Shown: piece after piece, positions 35,510 to 49,464 of the stretch
Numbering within the stretch: the first letter of the stretch is position 1
Layout: each line of letters starts with the position of its first letter
From: Laetiporus sulphureus 93-53
Lineage: Eukaryota > Basidiomycota > Agaricomycetes > Polyporales > Laetiporaceae
Length of the DNA: 64,000 nt
NCBI RefSeq assembly: GCF_001632365.1
Contig: NW_024468535.1
Span: forward strand, 62,001-126,000
Direction: 5' to 3'
Translations under genes and position numbers: made by a program
Notes under the pieces: generated by a model
What the model saw: only the letters and a program-made list of their open reading frames with translations
The model's database searches: none
What the model was told of the DNA's origin: nothing

Positions 35510-38500
35510 GAGAGCTACGGGGGTGATGGTCGGAGGGACGACGGAGAGGACGGGAAGCGCGAGGGAGGATGCTTGTACGGGGTGGGGGATGCTGGAAAGA
35601 GGGAGATATATATCAGTTGAGAGGATGGAAGACCGCGAAGAGGTTCTACTTCGGCGCGAGACACATGCGAGCGAGGTGTGAACAGATAAACCCTCATGGG
35701 AAACGTTGAGACATCACCCGGGTATCTGCCCCCCCATCAGAAGCACTCAATTTTTCATGCCAGGCAACGCGGCTAATTTCCCCGTAGCACCATTCGGGCT
35801 CCGCCTGAACCTCTCCCAGATGGGAAATTAACTCACCGTGCGAATTCTGTCCTGCAAGCGACAACGTGGCGCAGGCGATATTCAGCCTTTCGCTTGGGTG
35901 CCTCGAGGCTGGCGTATTGCGCACCGCTTATCGCGCGGTCAAAGAGCACAGGGGATTGAGCAGCACAATGGCGCAGGGCGCAGATGAGGAGTTCGATGGG
36001 AGCGCCCCCTGGCTTGCTCTCTAATATATCCCTCGCATAAGGGCGTTGCCACTCCAGGCTTTGTCCGGCCAGTGGCGTGCCCAAAATGTCTGGCGCCGAG
36101 ATATTGCGGCGGCCCGATTCCACTTCTATTGTCACATCGCCAGGAGTCACACGTGATCATCCACGGACAAGGATATGCCCGACGGCCAGCTCCGCCCAGA
36201 CGACGCTGCCCCGACCGTTCGCGACGTGAGCCATCCATCACCGTCCTCCTCGGTCGCCGAGCCTTCAGATCTGCCATCAAACGGCCGCATCGTCGGGCTG
36301 TCCGAGTCGTCTGTCGCTCGGGTGTGCCACAATCACATAACAGCGGTGTGCATGTTAACTAACGACACTACCGCCATCCCACTTGAGTCTCCATCATCTG
36401 ATCCCGCACCGCCCTGCCAAATCCGTGCGTGAATGAACTGAGCTGAGAGTGGATCTGAAACCGTCACCCGAACACCTCCTATGGCCACCGCTGTTCTGAG
36501 CCCATAATGGCACGCGGCAGCTTTGTTCTCGCCGTAGTCGTCCTCGGCGCCGACGAACAAAGAAAAGGCTTATTCCGCGGCCCACTAAGCGTCGTGATTC
36601 AAGCGGCGCGCAGTGGCTCCAACGCCGCTCCTTTTGTGCGAGCACGCGCACGGCGGCGCCCTTCTTCGGACGGGCCTAACCATCGGGTGGCCGGCGACAT
36701 TATCAGATGACCACCTCGAAGGGAGTTTTCGCGGCTGCTCTTGCTCTTCTCTGCCGTCCTGGGGCGACTTTACTTGGGTGGTACGCGCATTAGGCTTGGA
36801 AGCATGATATCGCACCTGATCGCCCATCGCGGATTTGAAGGACAGTAACTTCGCGACTCCAAGGGCGGTGCGGCAGTGCCCTTCTGACAGTACTGTAGCC
36901 TTCTCTTCTTTATCCATGTGACGTCCCTCTACTCGTCAGTGGACGCGGAAGCAGATGCATAGCTGCCCCAGTAGCGCAGCTCTCAATGCAGACGAACACA
37001 TATGTGCCAGTGCGCACCAATCAATCTCTGCATGATGAACAATGATCACCGTTCAACGCCTACATTGTGCGATAGCTGATCACTTCATACTTTTGGCCCT
37101 AGGACCCACAGTCGCTAGTACGGCTGCCGTGAAGGTCGCAGTTCAACGTGCCACTCATCCCAGATCGTCCTCATCCGCAGGTTAATTCCCTAGAACCCCC
37201 CGTGAAGTACGAATTCGCTCAATTCCGGACCTCAGAATTCCAGCCGTTGCCTTCGCCCGATCTCGCTCCAATGCCCTGTTTCCCAAGGTCTGCGCTACGT
37301 CTCCTTTCCCGGAATATTGGCCATCTGCTTCGGACCAAACTGCACAGCCGCCCCTTCTCCGGACCTCGCTACCACATGCCTACCCAAACATACCCTGTAC
37401 CATGACTGAGCTCGTTGTCTACCACGTTCGTGGCGTCTTGGCTCCAGGATCTTGCTACTCTTTTACACGGCAGTCTGATCTGGTCCGCGCTATGCCCGCC
37501 TCAAGCCCGCCACGTTAACGGTCAGATGCGCACCAGCGTCCTGGTGTCCACAACTTGACTGGCTGCGCCTCTTGCAGCTTGAGAAACCCTCACCCATCCT
37601 CAACACCACGCCGTACGCGAGCTACTGATCCACATTCCTGCATACCGCTCAGCATCACACGAATCACATCGCACACATTGCGTCACCGCAACGAGTCGAC
37701 ACTTGCCCGGCGGAATCTCTCTCTCTCGCGTGTCTGAGTTCCCGCTTTCCATCGCTTTGCCTGGCCTGGTCTGGCCGGCAAGTAATGACGCGCGCCCAAA
37801 CTGAATGGGATAATTGCGCACCTCATACGCGCGGGGCTCTCGCGTGGTCAAGCGTCCAACGTCCGACGTCAGTGTCAATGTCACTGCCAATTGTATGCCT
37901 CGGCTTCAAGCTTCAACCGTCGACCCTTCAAGGTCATCCCGTTGCATTCTACCTACAATATCGGGTCCCTCGCTGCCCTTGCCAGACGTCCATCTCCATC
38001 GCAGACGCGCGGTATTCAATTCATGTACGCCGCCAATGAAGTTTACGTACAAGGCATCCTGCCTCCCAATCACTCTGCCCCTCTGACGCAGTGCGTCTCT
38101 CATGAAACGCAATGACGACCCTGGCTTATCCACATTAGATCGGCCCCGTCTGCATCTGTCTCTGCCCAGACACACGCAATGCACCTCGCCGCGGACTCGG
38201 ATCTGCTGGCCACCCTTCACGGTACCCGTGCGGGATAGATCTGAACCATTCGTGCTACATACTTCGCATTACGGCACGCTCCAGGTCCCCGGCCGGCCTC
38301 TTTTTTTCCTGTCATCGCGTTGTCGCGATGCTCGGGTATAAGGCGTCGCGCGTGGTGGTCCGCCTAGGTTCCCGGCCCCCCAATCATTCTTCGCTCTGAC
38401 AGCGCACGCTGCCAGGACCCGAGCTCGCGTCGCTGGATTGACGCGGGCTTCCTAGGATCGAACCCGCGCCGCTGTTCGCGCCGCTTGCTCGAATCGTGAT

Positions 38501-41500
38501 GCGCCGGCCACCAGCTCGCCGCGTATGTGGATTGCTGAGGTGAGGAGGCGGCTACGTTGCATTGCTCCACGCCTGTGGAAGAATACATCACTCGTTCTGT
38601 GATACAATGCTGAGGCTGCTTCGTTTCAGCGACAGGCTAGTAGCCACCATCGACACCATGCCTGATATACGAGCGCGAGAACACCTCGGGCTACAATTAG
38701 TCAGTGTCTTGTGCGATGATCACCCCAGCGCACGTTGTCGTCATTCCTTTGACTGCCGCCTGGGGTTGCACCAACAAAAAGTTCGCCGTCGGCTCGTAAG
38801 CGCCAGGGGATGTCCACACTTGGCTCAAGAAGCATATACTTGACGCCAATTGCCTAGCGGTGTGTCTTTGCCTGCGCGTCGTACGTGCTGTATCATCCCT
38901 CCTGCTTCATTGAACGCAGATTGCTTCTAGGATTCATGTACAAACAGTGTTCGACCACTGATAATTGTCTACATTGTACAGTGGTCTTGGAAAGCCAAAT
39001 CTCGCCACCGCACGGCCTCCAGCAATGATAGCGTCCACCTCCGCGCCCAACCATCGTAATGGTCTCTATCGGGCCACACCTGTCTGGGGCCCCTCATTCC
39101 CGACAATCCTGCGCGTTACGACACTCAATCCTCGAGTTCTTGAGGGCGTGATTGTGTCCGTATCCCATGGAGACTTGCGATGCAGCCTGAGATGAGAGAG
39201 AGACGCGTCTCCTCTGACATACCGTCACATGGCATCCCCGACCAGCCGATTTTCCCAGACTCGTTCCCAGCCCGTACTGCCTGACTAACGCACACGTGCC
39301 GTCGGCAGCCCAAGCGCTGCTTCAATTAAACTACCAGCACCGGCGAGGGACGCGCCGGTGCGCCTGGGTGTACGGTGCGGCGAACGCTAGATCGAGAGGT
39401 CCCCGGTGATGCCACGCTGTCGACGGTTTGCAAGCCACGCTTTTTCGCGGCTAGAGTCCAGTCGAGCTTCGCTAGATTCCGAGATTCTCTTACCATTCAT
39501 AGGTTGTGCTCCGGTCACACGGAAGAAGGTCGCTCGGCGGAAGGCATTATCGGTCGAGGCCCACTGCAAAGATCGGAGTAGGTTAGGGTTCGCGCTTCGC
39601 AGGGATCTGTGGCTGGTCTGATCTATTGTCGAATTGAAGGCACACGATGCTCATTCGACAAAAGCCTATGGAGACGGAAGCATTGCCCGCATCGGCGTGG
39701 CCATGCTACGTGCATGGCGCTATGACAGTTTTCCGCTCCGGAATGCTGTGCTGTGGAGCTGCCGCAGCTGGAGCGTGAAGACGGACAAGGTTTTGACCTT
39801 GGCTCTTCGGATGATGTGCGCACGATCTTCTGAAGCTGAAATTTGCTTCCGTTTTTTCAAATCTGGCTGCCTCACAAAGCAATCGAACTCCAACCAATAC
39901 AGATTCCAAATCTCTGCGAGTGGCGGGCCGCTTTTTTTTTCTTTCTCTCCTTTCATGTCGACTAGTCCAGCTTCAAAGATTTCAGCAACTCATGACTCTG
40001 CACTAGCGACTCGGGTGCAGATAGGGGCTGTCGCCGTTGGCATTCTTCCGTGAATGTTGCTGCTGGATTCGACTCATCCATTCCAACCCTGTTCAGCACG
40101 TTTCACTGAATCGTGTGTTGAACTTCTATCTGATTCATGCCCGTTGTGGCGCTCCGTTCAAACGCCGGTTCTGAGGCGTCCCAGATTGGCGGGGCGCTTG
40201 CCCGGGTTTGTGGGCGTTTGTGTGGCGACACAATACCATCTTCACGTCGGACCGAGTCACCTGGACTTGTGATGGTGGTGGAGCGCTCAACACCAGACGT
40301 ACTCGGGCACCTTGGGAATGCGATGGGCGCCGACGGAGTTGGTTGTGGGTGTATGAGCTATCCGGCTGTCCTCGTCATCACCGCTGAGGCTGCGCGATCA
40401 TTCATGCTGGCGACTCTTGCACACGCTCGGCCGACTTGACGCCTCTCGCTCTGTTTGTAACTTCGGCGATATCTTGTGGCACGACAGTCAGCATTTGCTT
40501 TCTGGTTCTTGAAGTTTTAGTCTGACGATGCTGCTCTGGATGACTAGATGGCTGAAGGATGCATTCGTTGATCCTCGTCATGACGCCATCATTCCTCGCC
40601 GTTCGTGGCGTGGCCGCACATCGAGACATCTGGACAGCTGGATGGTCTCAGGCTCATCGAAAGGAACCGTATCTTCTGGGTGACGTCAAATCGGTACGAC
40701 TTCCCCGTGACTGGTTGGCCTTATCCAATCGCTGTCAGCCAGACGGCCCCCTGTGCAGATCGGCTTCGTGTTCCGAGACCTAGCACCTAGCCAAGGCACC
40801 AACAAAATCTACCTAGCTAGCTTTTTGTGGATAAAATCCTAGAAAGGCCTATCTGGACTAGGTGAGCGCGTACGAGCAAGTCTGCGGCGGTTGTCGGTGC
40901 TTCATACTCCTTCTCGCATCCCACCATCTAACCTTGCCAGAATTCTCAAACCTAGTCAGCTGTCCTATCGCAATAGTACGCTTGACCGAGAATCAGCAAC
41001 GCCACAAAATTGGAACGCGAAACGTGCTCGCGAGTGTTGCGCTATTGATCTCGTCCCGACAACTCGCCCTCAAGTCCCGTCGCTCAATCCTCTCTATTGC
41101 ATTGCGAACCAGGTGTCAGGAATAGGATCCGACCCCTACACGCGGTGGGGCTCGTCATGGCCGCCTTCGTTCTCGGCGACCAAGAAGCTCGATAGCGATG
41201 CGGTGCGCGATCAGCGCTGTGAAGGATGTCTGTCCATGGCCAAAGGTCACGATCTCCGTGCGCCCTTGTCAGCTTCCTTCAGATTCCGCAGCAAATCCGT
41301 CTGAAGCAGCGCCGACCAGAATTGGCTACGAAGGGTGGCTAGCACTGGCCACACAGTCGAGGCTGTACGCAGATCGTCTGATATGGTCCTCTGACTCTGA
41401 CGGGCTTTTCGCATAACTCAATCGCGTTGTTCCACCTGTATTCTTACGTTTTTTTAACCACGCGAGCAACGTTTAGTGGCCAACATCGCGGCATCCTCGG

Positions 41501-43037
41501 GCAGATGCAGGCATGCGGCGAAATTGATGCTAGATATCTGTGAAGGTAGATAACAGCGCAGCGCGGACCGTATGTGTTCCAGTCACCCGCCACGACCGCG
41601 AAAGCTTCAATATATGAACGTCGGCGCGTGTGAATTTGCTGTGATGTTGTAGTAGCTTCACGAAGGCAAGATCGTACATTGGTGCGAACGAGGTTTGTTG
41701 CGTTCAGGGATTATGACTCGGATCCGCCGTTATATGTACCGGCAGCATGTTGTCCTTGCACACAATCGATCTTCGTTAACGGAAGTGATCGCGGACATAG
41801 TGGCGCGAGAGCCATGGGCCGCAGGCCGGGGCTTTTCTCGCTCGCGCATAGGTATACTGCGTCGCCATCGACGTGCGCTCTCCTGCACAACAAACAGTAT
41901 ACATATGGGAATTGTTGTATATTCCAACTTTTATTGTTGTTCGTTCTTACAGCCGTGCGCGTGTCAAACGGCTGATAGTCCTTATACAGTTAGAACCTCA
42001 AGCCGATCTTTCGCGCTGCGATCCTGGCCATGCGCTCATCTGGGATATATCAGAATATCTGCTGCTCCCAGCCAGAACATGTCTATCAATCTCCCATCAA
42101 TCACAGCAGAAGTGTTCTTTATCCTACCCAAACACGCTTGTCCTAGGCATAGCAAATAGGGAATGGTCTGCCGGCGGGCTGTGCGATGGTCGGAGAATTC
42201 GCTGTCGCTCCGCTATGACAATGTCAATATACAATGTCTCCTGGCCAGATAGAAGAGCCTGGGATGGTCGAAGCTCGCCGCCTTGTGACCAGCCGGAGCG
42301 GAAGCTTTACCGGCCCCCACCTGATCCTGGATATGCTGCGCATGGGAGTCTGCCTTGCATTGCCTTCTCGTGTTCCGTCCCTCCTTCCGTGATAGCCTCG
42401 GAACAAGCGCTATTCAAAAGCCATTACTGGACGTCTGGACGTGGTGAAGAGCACTAATGCCTGCCAGGCCTGCATGACAATGCACCGAGGTCGCGGCGGG
42501 CCTGCTGACAATACGCAAGCACGGGCAGAAGTGCCCTAGGCCCTCGCCGTTACGGGGAGACGTCTGATTGGGACAACGAGCGGATAGACGGGGCGTATAT
42601 GCGTACACGAATTTCGGAGCCTGGGATCGAGATGTGCCTTCTGTCTGTTCACGGGTAACGAGTGGTGCGAGCATGCAGACGTGATGTACGCCGACGCCGA
42701 AGTCATGTCTGCGAGAACGCTTTCCCGCCAGACTTGCATCAATGAATGTCTATCAGGGCCTGCGGACCTGAGCATTGAATGAACGCCGGGGTGACAAAGG
42801 AAAGACGTGCTCGGTCCGCGGCACCCTTCATGTGCATGAGGCGTGGTATAAACGTTGAAATGCGTGAGTTTCAGAACTTCTAGTGAACATCTCAGCGCTC
42901 GCCGCCATCCCCGATTGGGCCAGCGGCGTGCACGTCAAGCCAGAAGAGAGCGACCAACGCCTATCATAGTGTTGGCCATGAGGCGTGCTTATGAAGGGAT
43001 TCTGAGCAACGGAAAGAATGCGAAAATATATGAACCG
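35510..43037. other. 7.5-kb stretch without a supported gene
   Basis: Upstream of the cyclin and downstream of the mitochondrial ATPase gene. Many short frames occur in all six readings and none has a known motif. The best of them (36175-36432 plus) is proline/serine-rich but has no start context, splicing partner or relative that I know. A B-box-like GGTTCGATCC on the minus strand near 38460 lacks tRNA stems. I saw no transposon hallmarks. Confidence 0.4.
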
Positions 43038-45505
43038 TCAATCTTCAATGAGGCGAGCGCCTCTTTTGTCTACGGTCACCCGTATGCGATCACCCGCATC
43101 CACGTCCTTGAACTATAGCATGCGACATTAGTACGATTGTCAGCATGTGGGCAACAGGAGAAAGATTGAGGGCAAACGTGCAGCCTGAAACGTACCGTCA
43201 GCTCCCTGGTGCGGTGCAAGCTCTCGATCTCGTCCACTCTATCGAGCACGTTCTCGAGAAGCTCATTAAAGCCTTCATCTTCGACCACTTCGGCCGCGGC
43301 ACGGAGAACCAATAACGAGTCTGGGGTCACGTCGTGGTTGACCTTCGCCGCGTAATTCAGATAAGCCCTCATGCTATGATACACGCGGTGATAACATACA
43401 TCAATTGCAATGATATTGGCGCGATCCAGATCTGTGTGAAGTCTGTTTAGAGCGCGGCGAGCAACAAGCATGTTCAGCATACCTTCTAAGAAATCAGCAC
43501 GGGTCATGATTTGACGACACCTGTACTAGGTGTTGTTCAGAAGAATGGTAGCAGTGAAGAGAGGACAGTATGGGTACGTATGAAATTTTGGGCAGTGGAA
43601 GCTCTTCGAGATCTTCGGCTGACAATTCGCCAACGACTAAGACCTCTTCTCGCTTACGCTCGTCTTCGCGACGCTGCTTGACGAACTCACGCAGTAGTAA
43701 CCAGGAAGTTGAGCTCCACTTCTGCTCGTCCATGACATCGTCATCACAGTCGGGAATGAGGCCGATGACACTTTGCAGCCATGCCTTCTCAACAGCGAGC
43801 ATACGCCGTGAGCGCTCCAAAATGTCTGACTCCTTGGAGATTTGTGCCATATATGCAAGCCGGCCGCCTGTGATGGACATAGCCTCTTCGAAAACTTCCG
43901 GTGTTACAGGTTGCCGTCCTGCTCTACGTCGTAAGCGTTGGAATGCGCGCAGGCCGTCTTTGAATTTTAGGTCAGTCACGGAGACTATCTGCAGCACCTC
44001 AGACAAATTGAATGATCGTGTTTATCGCATGAGGCCAACACATCTACCGACCTGCATTCTACTAGCCGTTTTGCCTATTCAAAGGTTAGTGCTGCAATGA
44101 GATTCTAATATAATGGAGAAACACACGCAGTGTCATGTACGGCCAGAAGTCATCGCTGGGCTCATGCATCGTAAAAAGGGAGAATGATACGGTTGTCCTG
44201 GACTCACCAGGTGAGGACCATAGTCAAGATCCCTAGCGATGGTTTGTGCTTCAATGAGATTGGAGATCATATGAACCGCCTTACCTGCGGCCGCCCAAGC
44301 CTCGGCTCGCTGTTGGAGCTGCAGTAGCATATTCGTACCATCATCATTGTGCATGAAGAAGTGTATGTTATTTACGACCAAGACTAGTGGGCGACCGGTG
44401 CGTCGTGCATAGCGCAAGGCCACTTTCTCCAACTTACTGAAGGCTACCGATAATTGTGAGCAAATCGTACTGGCTCAGAGGCCGGTTTTACCTCGTTCAA
44501 TGTCCAGCGCGGGGCCACCTATCATGATGCTAATTAGCAAACGTTATATTCTCACTGAGCTCATTCTCCACCTTCGCGAGGGTCTCGTCGCTGAAACAGG
44601 CCAGTCTGAGTATCTTCATAGTACTCGAAGTTCAACGCTTTCCCCAGGCGCAATCGGAAAACCTCCAAGTCAGGATGTGCGTCACACATTGCAAAGCCTT
44701 CAGCCTCTATAGTCTTCATGGCATCCAATATCATTGTTGCCTTTCCTGTCCCCTGAATACAAGTTCTCCTCAGTCATAACGATTGTAAAATGATCTCGCA
44801 CGAACCTTGGGCCCGAGCAACAAAAAATATTGCCCAATCTCCTCACCTTTGATGACACGATCAATCAGATCCTGTTCCTTGCGACGCAAATGTTCTGGTC
44901 CAGGTGTTTGTCCAGAAGCTCCGTTATCCTCGGCTTTGTGACGGACTGCCAACTCTAACGCAGGGTCGTAACCGGCGGAGAATGCTTTTTCGATCTGTCG
45001 TTGATTGACACTCAACGCTCAATGCAACTACACAAAGCGAGCACTGACCTTATCCAGGACATTCTTTTTGTACCAGGCCATATAGATAACGCCGCCGATG
45101 AACACTGTTATCATGTTTCAGCTGTGTATCATGACACAGAGAGATAGAAGACGTAGAAATAATTGTTTATAGCAGTTACATAGGAGATAGCACGGCGAGG
45201 AAAACTCTGACTGCAAACGCACCCGCTCCAAGGCCGATGAGAGTGGTGATGGCTGCATCTGCTACTGACGAGCCTGTCGAAGGAAACCTCCGGCCACCCT
45301 TCTCATCACTAGAATTTGTGCTAGTTGAGGACATTTCTTCCTCCTTGTGGGCAGTGTCATCTCGTTTAGCCTGTTGTGAAATGCAGCGCGTGGCAGGCGG
45401 CGATGGCGCTACTGCAGGCTTGCAGTTGTAGAGCCTCTTACTACTAAAGCCATGCCTGGTGACGCGTAGCGTTGCGACAGATCTTGACACGACATGTAGC
45501 GACAT
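43038..45505 (-). CDS. Mitochondrial AAA-like ATPase with fungal winged-helix tail
   Basis: 559 residues from 14 exons: 45505-45223, 45104-45049, 44994-44806, 44752-44572, 44518-44492, 44443-44285, 44232-44208, 44155-44127, 44074-44052, 43988-43578, 43525-43483, 43431-43400, 43342-43196 and 43112-43038. The N terminus is a basic, hydroxylated presequence (MSLHVVSRSVATLRVTRHGF). One membrane segment is built across intron 1 (TTLIGLGA, then VFIGGVIYMAWY). The P-loop LLLGPKGTGKAT is also formed by splicing. A Walker-B-like PLVLVVNNIHFF follows, with the SRMQ/LKFKDGLRAF region and C-terminal ISYYRCRQIMTRADFLE. This is the fungal family annotated as AAA protein with C-terminal winged helix, probably in the inner membrane; its function is not established. 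A longer start at 45592 is possible. Confidence 0.85.
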
Positions 45506-46389
45506 TGAATGTGCTCGTAAACCGGATGTAGATACAATATGAGACTCTAGACTCGAGAGGCTACTTTGCCGCTTGCAACTTGACGGTGTCACGAGCCATC
45601 ATCTGCTATTACCGAACAAGGAACATCACAAAGTACAACCAAGAGGTATCATCATAACAGTGCGGGTATCGACAAAATCGTACAAGATGCTGTGCGTCGT
45701 ACATATGCTCTATATCGATGTCCTACAAATCATGAGTATCCTGTCCAATTCAGAGCGAACGTGGCGTTGTAAAAGCGTATAGTAAAAGAGCGATTTGGAA
45801 AAGTGAAAAATAGCCAGATGAGTGTGCAGAACTTGAAACTTTGAGGCGGACTTCGTCTTCGTGCTGGACTTGGGTGCAGGGATGGAATGAAGAAAGCCTT
45901 CGGACATACTGCCATGACAGTTATTGTTGTCTCGTCGGATGTGGCCATGTCCATTTGATCAACCATTAAGTTAAGCATCGAGACCGGTGAGCTCGGAAAG
46001 CCTTGATGGTGAAAAATAGCATGTGTGTAAGCCGTAGGTATGCATTCATGGAACATGGACTCAGCCAGGAACCGAGCAATACCCCGGATGTGGGAGTTAT
46101 GTGAGAGCGGTGTTGCGGCTGGCGCATTTGTCCTGCTCGAGTATGAGTGATTGCGTGCACTCACTCTGGGGTGATCTGCGGACAAGCACAGAGCACAACT
46201 TGGTCTGTCTTCTTTCCGGCTGGGCATAGGTAGTGAGACACATCCTGATTGGTCATCACATGCTGAATGCACTGTTTGATGGTTTTCTTGCACCGCGCAG
46301 TGGGATCAGAAGCTTCTTTACGAGCGGTGACTAGCAGAAGTCATGAGCTTTACGCTTAGATCCACAGCGGGAAGGCAGATTTCTCGTAG
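45506..46389. other. Intergenic between two minus-strand genes
   Basis: About 0.9 kb holding the promoter of the ATPase gene and the 3' flank of the next gene. An open 187-codon minus frame (46293-45730) has low coding character and no relative I know; I do not call it. Confidence 0.45.
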
Positions 46390-49300
46390 TCAGCGGTCCA
46401 CCACTTTTCCCTTGTCCTTGCTCTTGCTGACAATGGGAATGGGTTCGACTGCTCTGCCTTTGCCCTTAGCACTATACGGGATGCGCCCTGTGAGGCTGTC
46501 CGAGTCGTCATCATGACATGTCTTCTTACTCGGCCCTGGCCGTTCCATAGGAATATCAAAGGAGCGTTTGAGGTTGGGTCGGATGTGTTCTGCATCTGGG
46601 ATACGCGGTGACTGCAGCAAATCCTTCGTCGAGTCCGTAGGCTGCACAGAGCTAGAGAAAGAACATTGTATCACGTCAGATGTGCCAGATGATGAGGGGA
46701 TTGGAGGGGCGAACTTGGGCTTGTCCGTGCCGTCGTCCAAGCTGCCCTCCTGTAAATCCTCTATTAACAGGTTGTCGATGGTGCTCCTGTCAGTACGATA
46801 CAGAAATGTGAGTTGATGGGAAGAAGCGATGAAATGATAGGTATACCGAGATAAAGACTCTGGTCTGCCCTTTGCCAGTCGGCGGTCGGACACTTCATTG
46901 CTGTCAGCCTGCTTGTCAAAGCGAACCGATTGGCGACGTTTGCGTTTGCTCTTCTCCGAGGTCCTGCGACTATCAAGAGCTGACATCGTTAGAGCGACCA
47001 TTTTGCGGACGGGCGCGTCGTCAAGCCAGCTGCTCGTGAAGAAGGGATGTTAGTACACAACTACATATGACCGATAAACACCTGAAGCGAAAACCGACCT
47101 CGTTGGCCTCTGTTTATAGAGGGGCCAGCTGCGATCGGGACGAGATGGACCAGCTTCGCCGCTCTTTCGTGCACTTGAACTTCGCTCTTCCTGAGGGACT
47201 CGCTTAGAACTCGTCCGCTGAACACCCGTAGCCTTCACGCGATCCGTGTCAGAGACACTGATTGGTTTCTCCTTATGTGGAGTTGCCAGAGTGGCCTTCT
47301 TGGACTCGCGCTTCTCCACCTCAACCGGAGTGCTAACTAGTGACGGCCTGACGTACGCGAGACATCACCGTCAGCACATATGAGCCTATGCAGAACGACA
47401 CACGTACCAAGCACGGCTCATCGACGGCTGACTTGGTTCAGGGACTGTTAGAGGCCGTTCGCTCTTTGGCAATGGGCGCATCGGCCGGTTTGGATACTTC
47501 AACGACCCACTCTTTTGAGGCCGCGATGTTGCAGCTTCTCCAAAAAAGACTCGTACAGCCTCGTCGTTCTGCGGCTGTCCGCTCGTCTTCGATGACCTGC
47601 CAGCAGCATCAGGTCTGTAAGAAGGAAACGATAAAACCTAACGCGATGGATAGCCGAGGGGTCGAATATACCTAAGCTGCTCCTGTTGCGTTTGTTGTTT
47701 ATTCTCTGCCATCCCGTTGTCGTCGTTAGGGTTCCTATTAGGTGGAACATCGCAAGTCAGCCCAGAAGAAATCGGATGTCCAACAACCAGATGACATCCC
47801 TGGGCCGAGCTGAGTGCTCGTCCTTCTTCTGCATGGTCTCATCACCAGCGTGCCTAAACCAGGAAAGAAATGAGTTTCATTCGCATCGACAAACAACCTA
47901 CGTACTTTGATTGTTGTGACGGCTGGTTTGTCGTGTTTGCAGCTGGTATGTAAGTCTCGGGCGCGTCCATCGCAAAAGTGTGGTTTCTGATCTGATTCAT
48001 CTGATAGTCGATCCAGTCTATTCCCCCATTCATCCTACGCCCCTCTTCAAGTTCCTCAATCCCGTCTTGATCTAACTCGTACCAATTCCCATCCGTAGCC
48101 TTCTTCATCTTCACCGGGCGATCCCACAACTCCTTATCCGTCCAGTAGCCGACCTTGGGCTGCCAGTACGCGATGTAGTCTTCCATGCGCCTGCGCATCG
48201 CGGCCTCTTGGCGGATCGACTCCTGGAGCATGACCGCCTGCTTGCGCTGGTCGTCAGCGCGCTTGCGCATCTCGATCGAGCGCGAGTACTTCTCGAGCAG
48301 CTTCGTGTGCACCTTGGCCATAATTTTCACCGCGCGCTCGAGCTGCGGCTCCGTCGCGGGCAGCTGGTAACCCTCGCTCCGCCGGCGCGCGGGCCGCGGG
48401 GCAGCCGCCTGCGCGCGGTTGCTCTCCATGCCTTGCGCGAGTGTATCATTCAGGGGCCTCGAAGCATCGCTATTTTGGACCGGATCATCGCCAGCGCATG
48501 ACGGGATGTCAGGCGGCTCCTTCGACTGGGCCGCATCACCACGAGTACTGGGTTTCGGATGCTTCCTGCGTGAACCTGAACGTGTTGCCGAATCGGCCTT
48601 TGATGGAGGCGCTTTATTGCGGGAGTGAATCTCCTTGGCCAGTGGCCTATCGCCGTGGGCACTTGATCGTTGAGGCTGCCTTCGCGAGTCGCGTCGCGTT
48701 TGGGAGTGGGCGTGGGATTGGGGGCGATCCCGAGCGTCTTGCGCACGAAGTGGAATAGCTACCTCATGCAAGGTAGCTGCAGCAAGATTGTCATTTCTGA
48801 GGCTCTCAATGAACTCGGAGGATGGCTTGATTCTGCATATCAGGACTCGTAAATCGTGAATAAATGAACGCCATATGAGACGCACTCACACCACTCCATC
48901 CGGAAACTCCAGCAACAACTGTCGTATAATCTCTTCACTCTCACGGTCGGTTCTGTGGCCATATTCCTGTGCCACAGCTTCGAGTTCACTCCGGTCGATC
49001 TCATGAAGAGCAGCCTCGTCCAAGACTATTCCCTCCTCCAACAGCTTCTCTGGAATCTCAAATGCGACAGGCGCTAGACGATCGTGTTCCCCGGTGGTCT
49101 CCGTGGATGGTCGTATTCTGTGCACAAGAAAGTTATCTGAATCGTAGGACATAGTGAGAGATGGTGCGCACTCACAGAACGCCACCAGGCGAGTCGAGCA
49201 GCAATTGCTTTATAATGGCCTCGCTCTCGACGTTCGTGCTGTAGCCAAACGCCTTTCAAAGCGTGAGTTTAGAGCAATCCTTGATTAGGCATGACGTACG

Positions 49301-49464
49301 TGAGCCAGAGTCTCGAGATCTTCTCGTTCAAGCTCTCGAAGGGCGACCTCGTCCAAGATTTCGCACTCCTGCACGATCTGGCGGAGCTCATCCTCTTCAA
49401 GACGTCTACCCACGGACGCTTCTGTCTTGCCATCCACTGCGAGCTCTGGGTCATGATTGGACAT
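46390..49464 (-). CDS. Nuclear-type protein with two SAP-like repeats
   Basis: 854 residues from exons 49464-49300, 49252-49176, 49117-48890, 48832-47906, 47853-47788, 47734-47672, 47614-47408, 47347-47099, 47032-46847 and 46786-46390. Two tandem units near residues 35-80 and 105-155 share the pattern LDE-AL-E-R-LE-A--YG--T--ESE-II-QLLL--P-GV. The head of the protein at 10135 has the same helix-turn-helix logic with LLLKYPHGVP. Then comes a basic, low-complexity part, a charged helix-rich block (EPQLERAVKIMAKVHTKLLE, MLQESIRQEAAMRRR) with aromatic YIAYWQPKVGYW, and a basic tail with KRKRRQSVRFDK. No known family beyond the SAP resemblance; I infer DNA or chromatin binding. The donor of intron 5 (GTTGTT at 47787) is weak, so the small exons around 47.7 kb are the least certain. 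Confidence 0.78.

Noticed and set aside
36175..36432. 85-codon plus frame, proline/serine-rich
   Set aside because: No relative, splice partner or start context; such frames are expected by chance in GC-rich DNA.
38430..38520. Possible minus-strand tRNA with GGTTCGATCC box
   Set aside because: The box matches, but T-stem, acceptor stem and anticodon arm do not pair.
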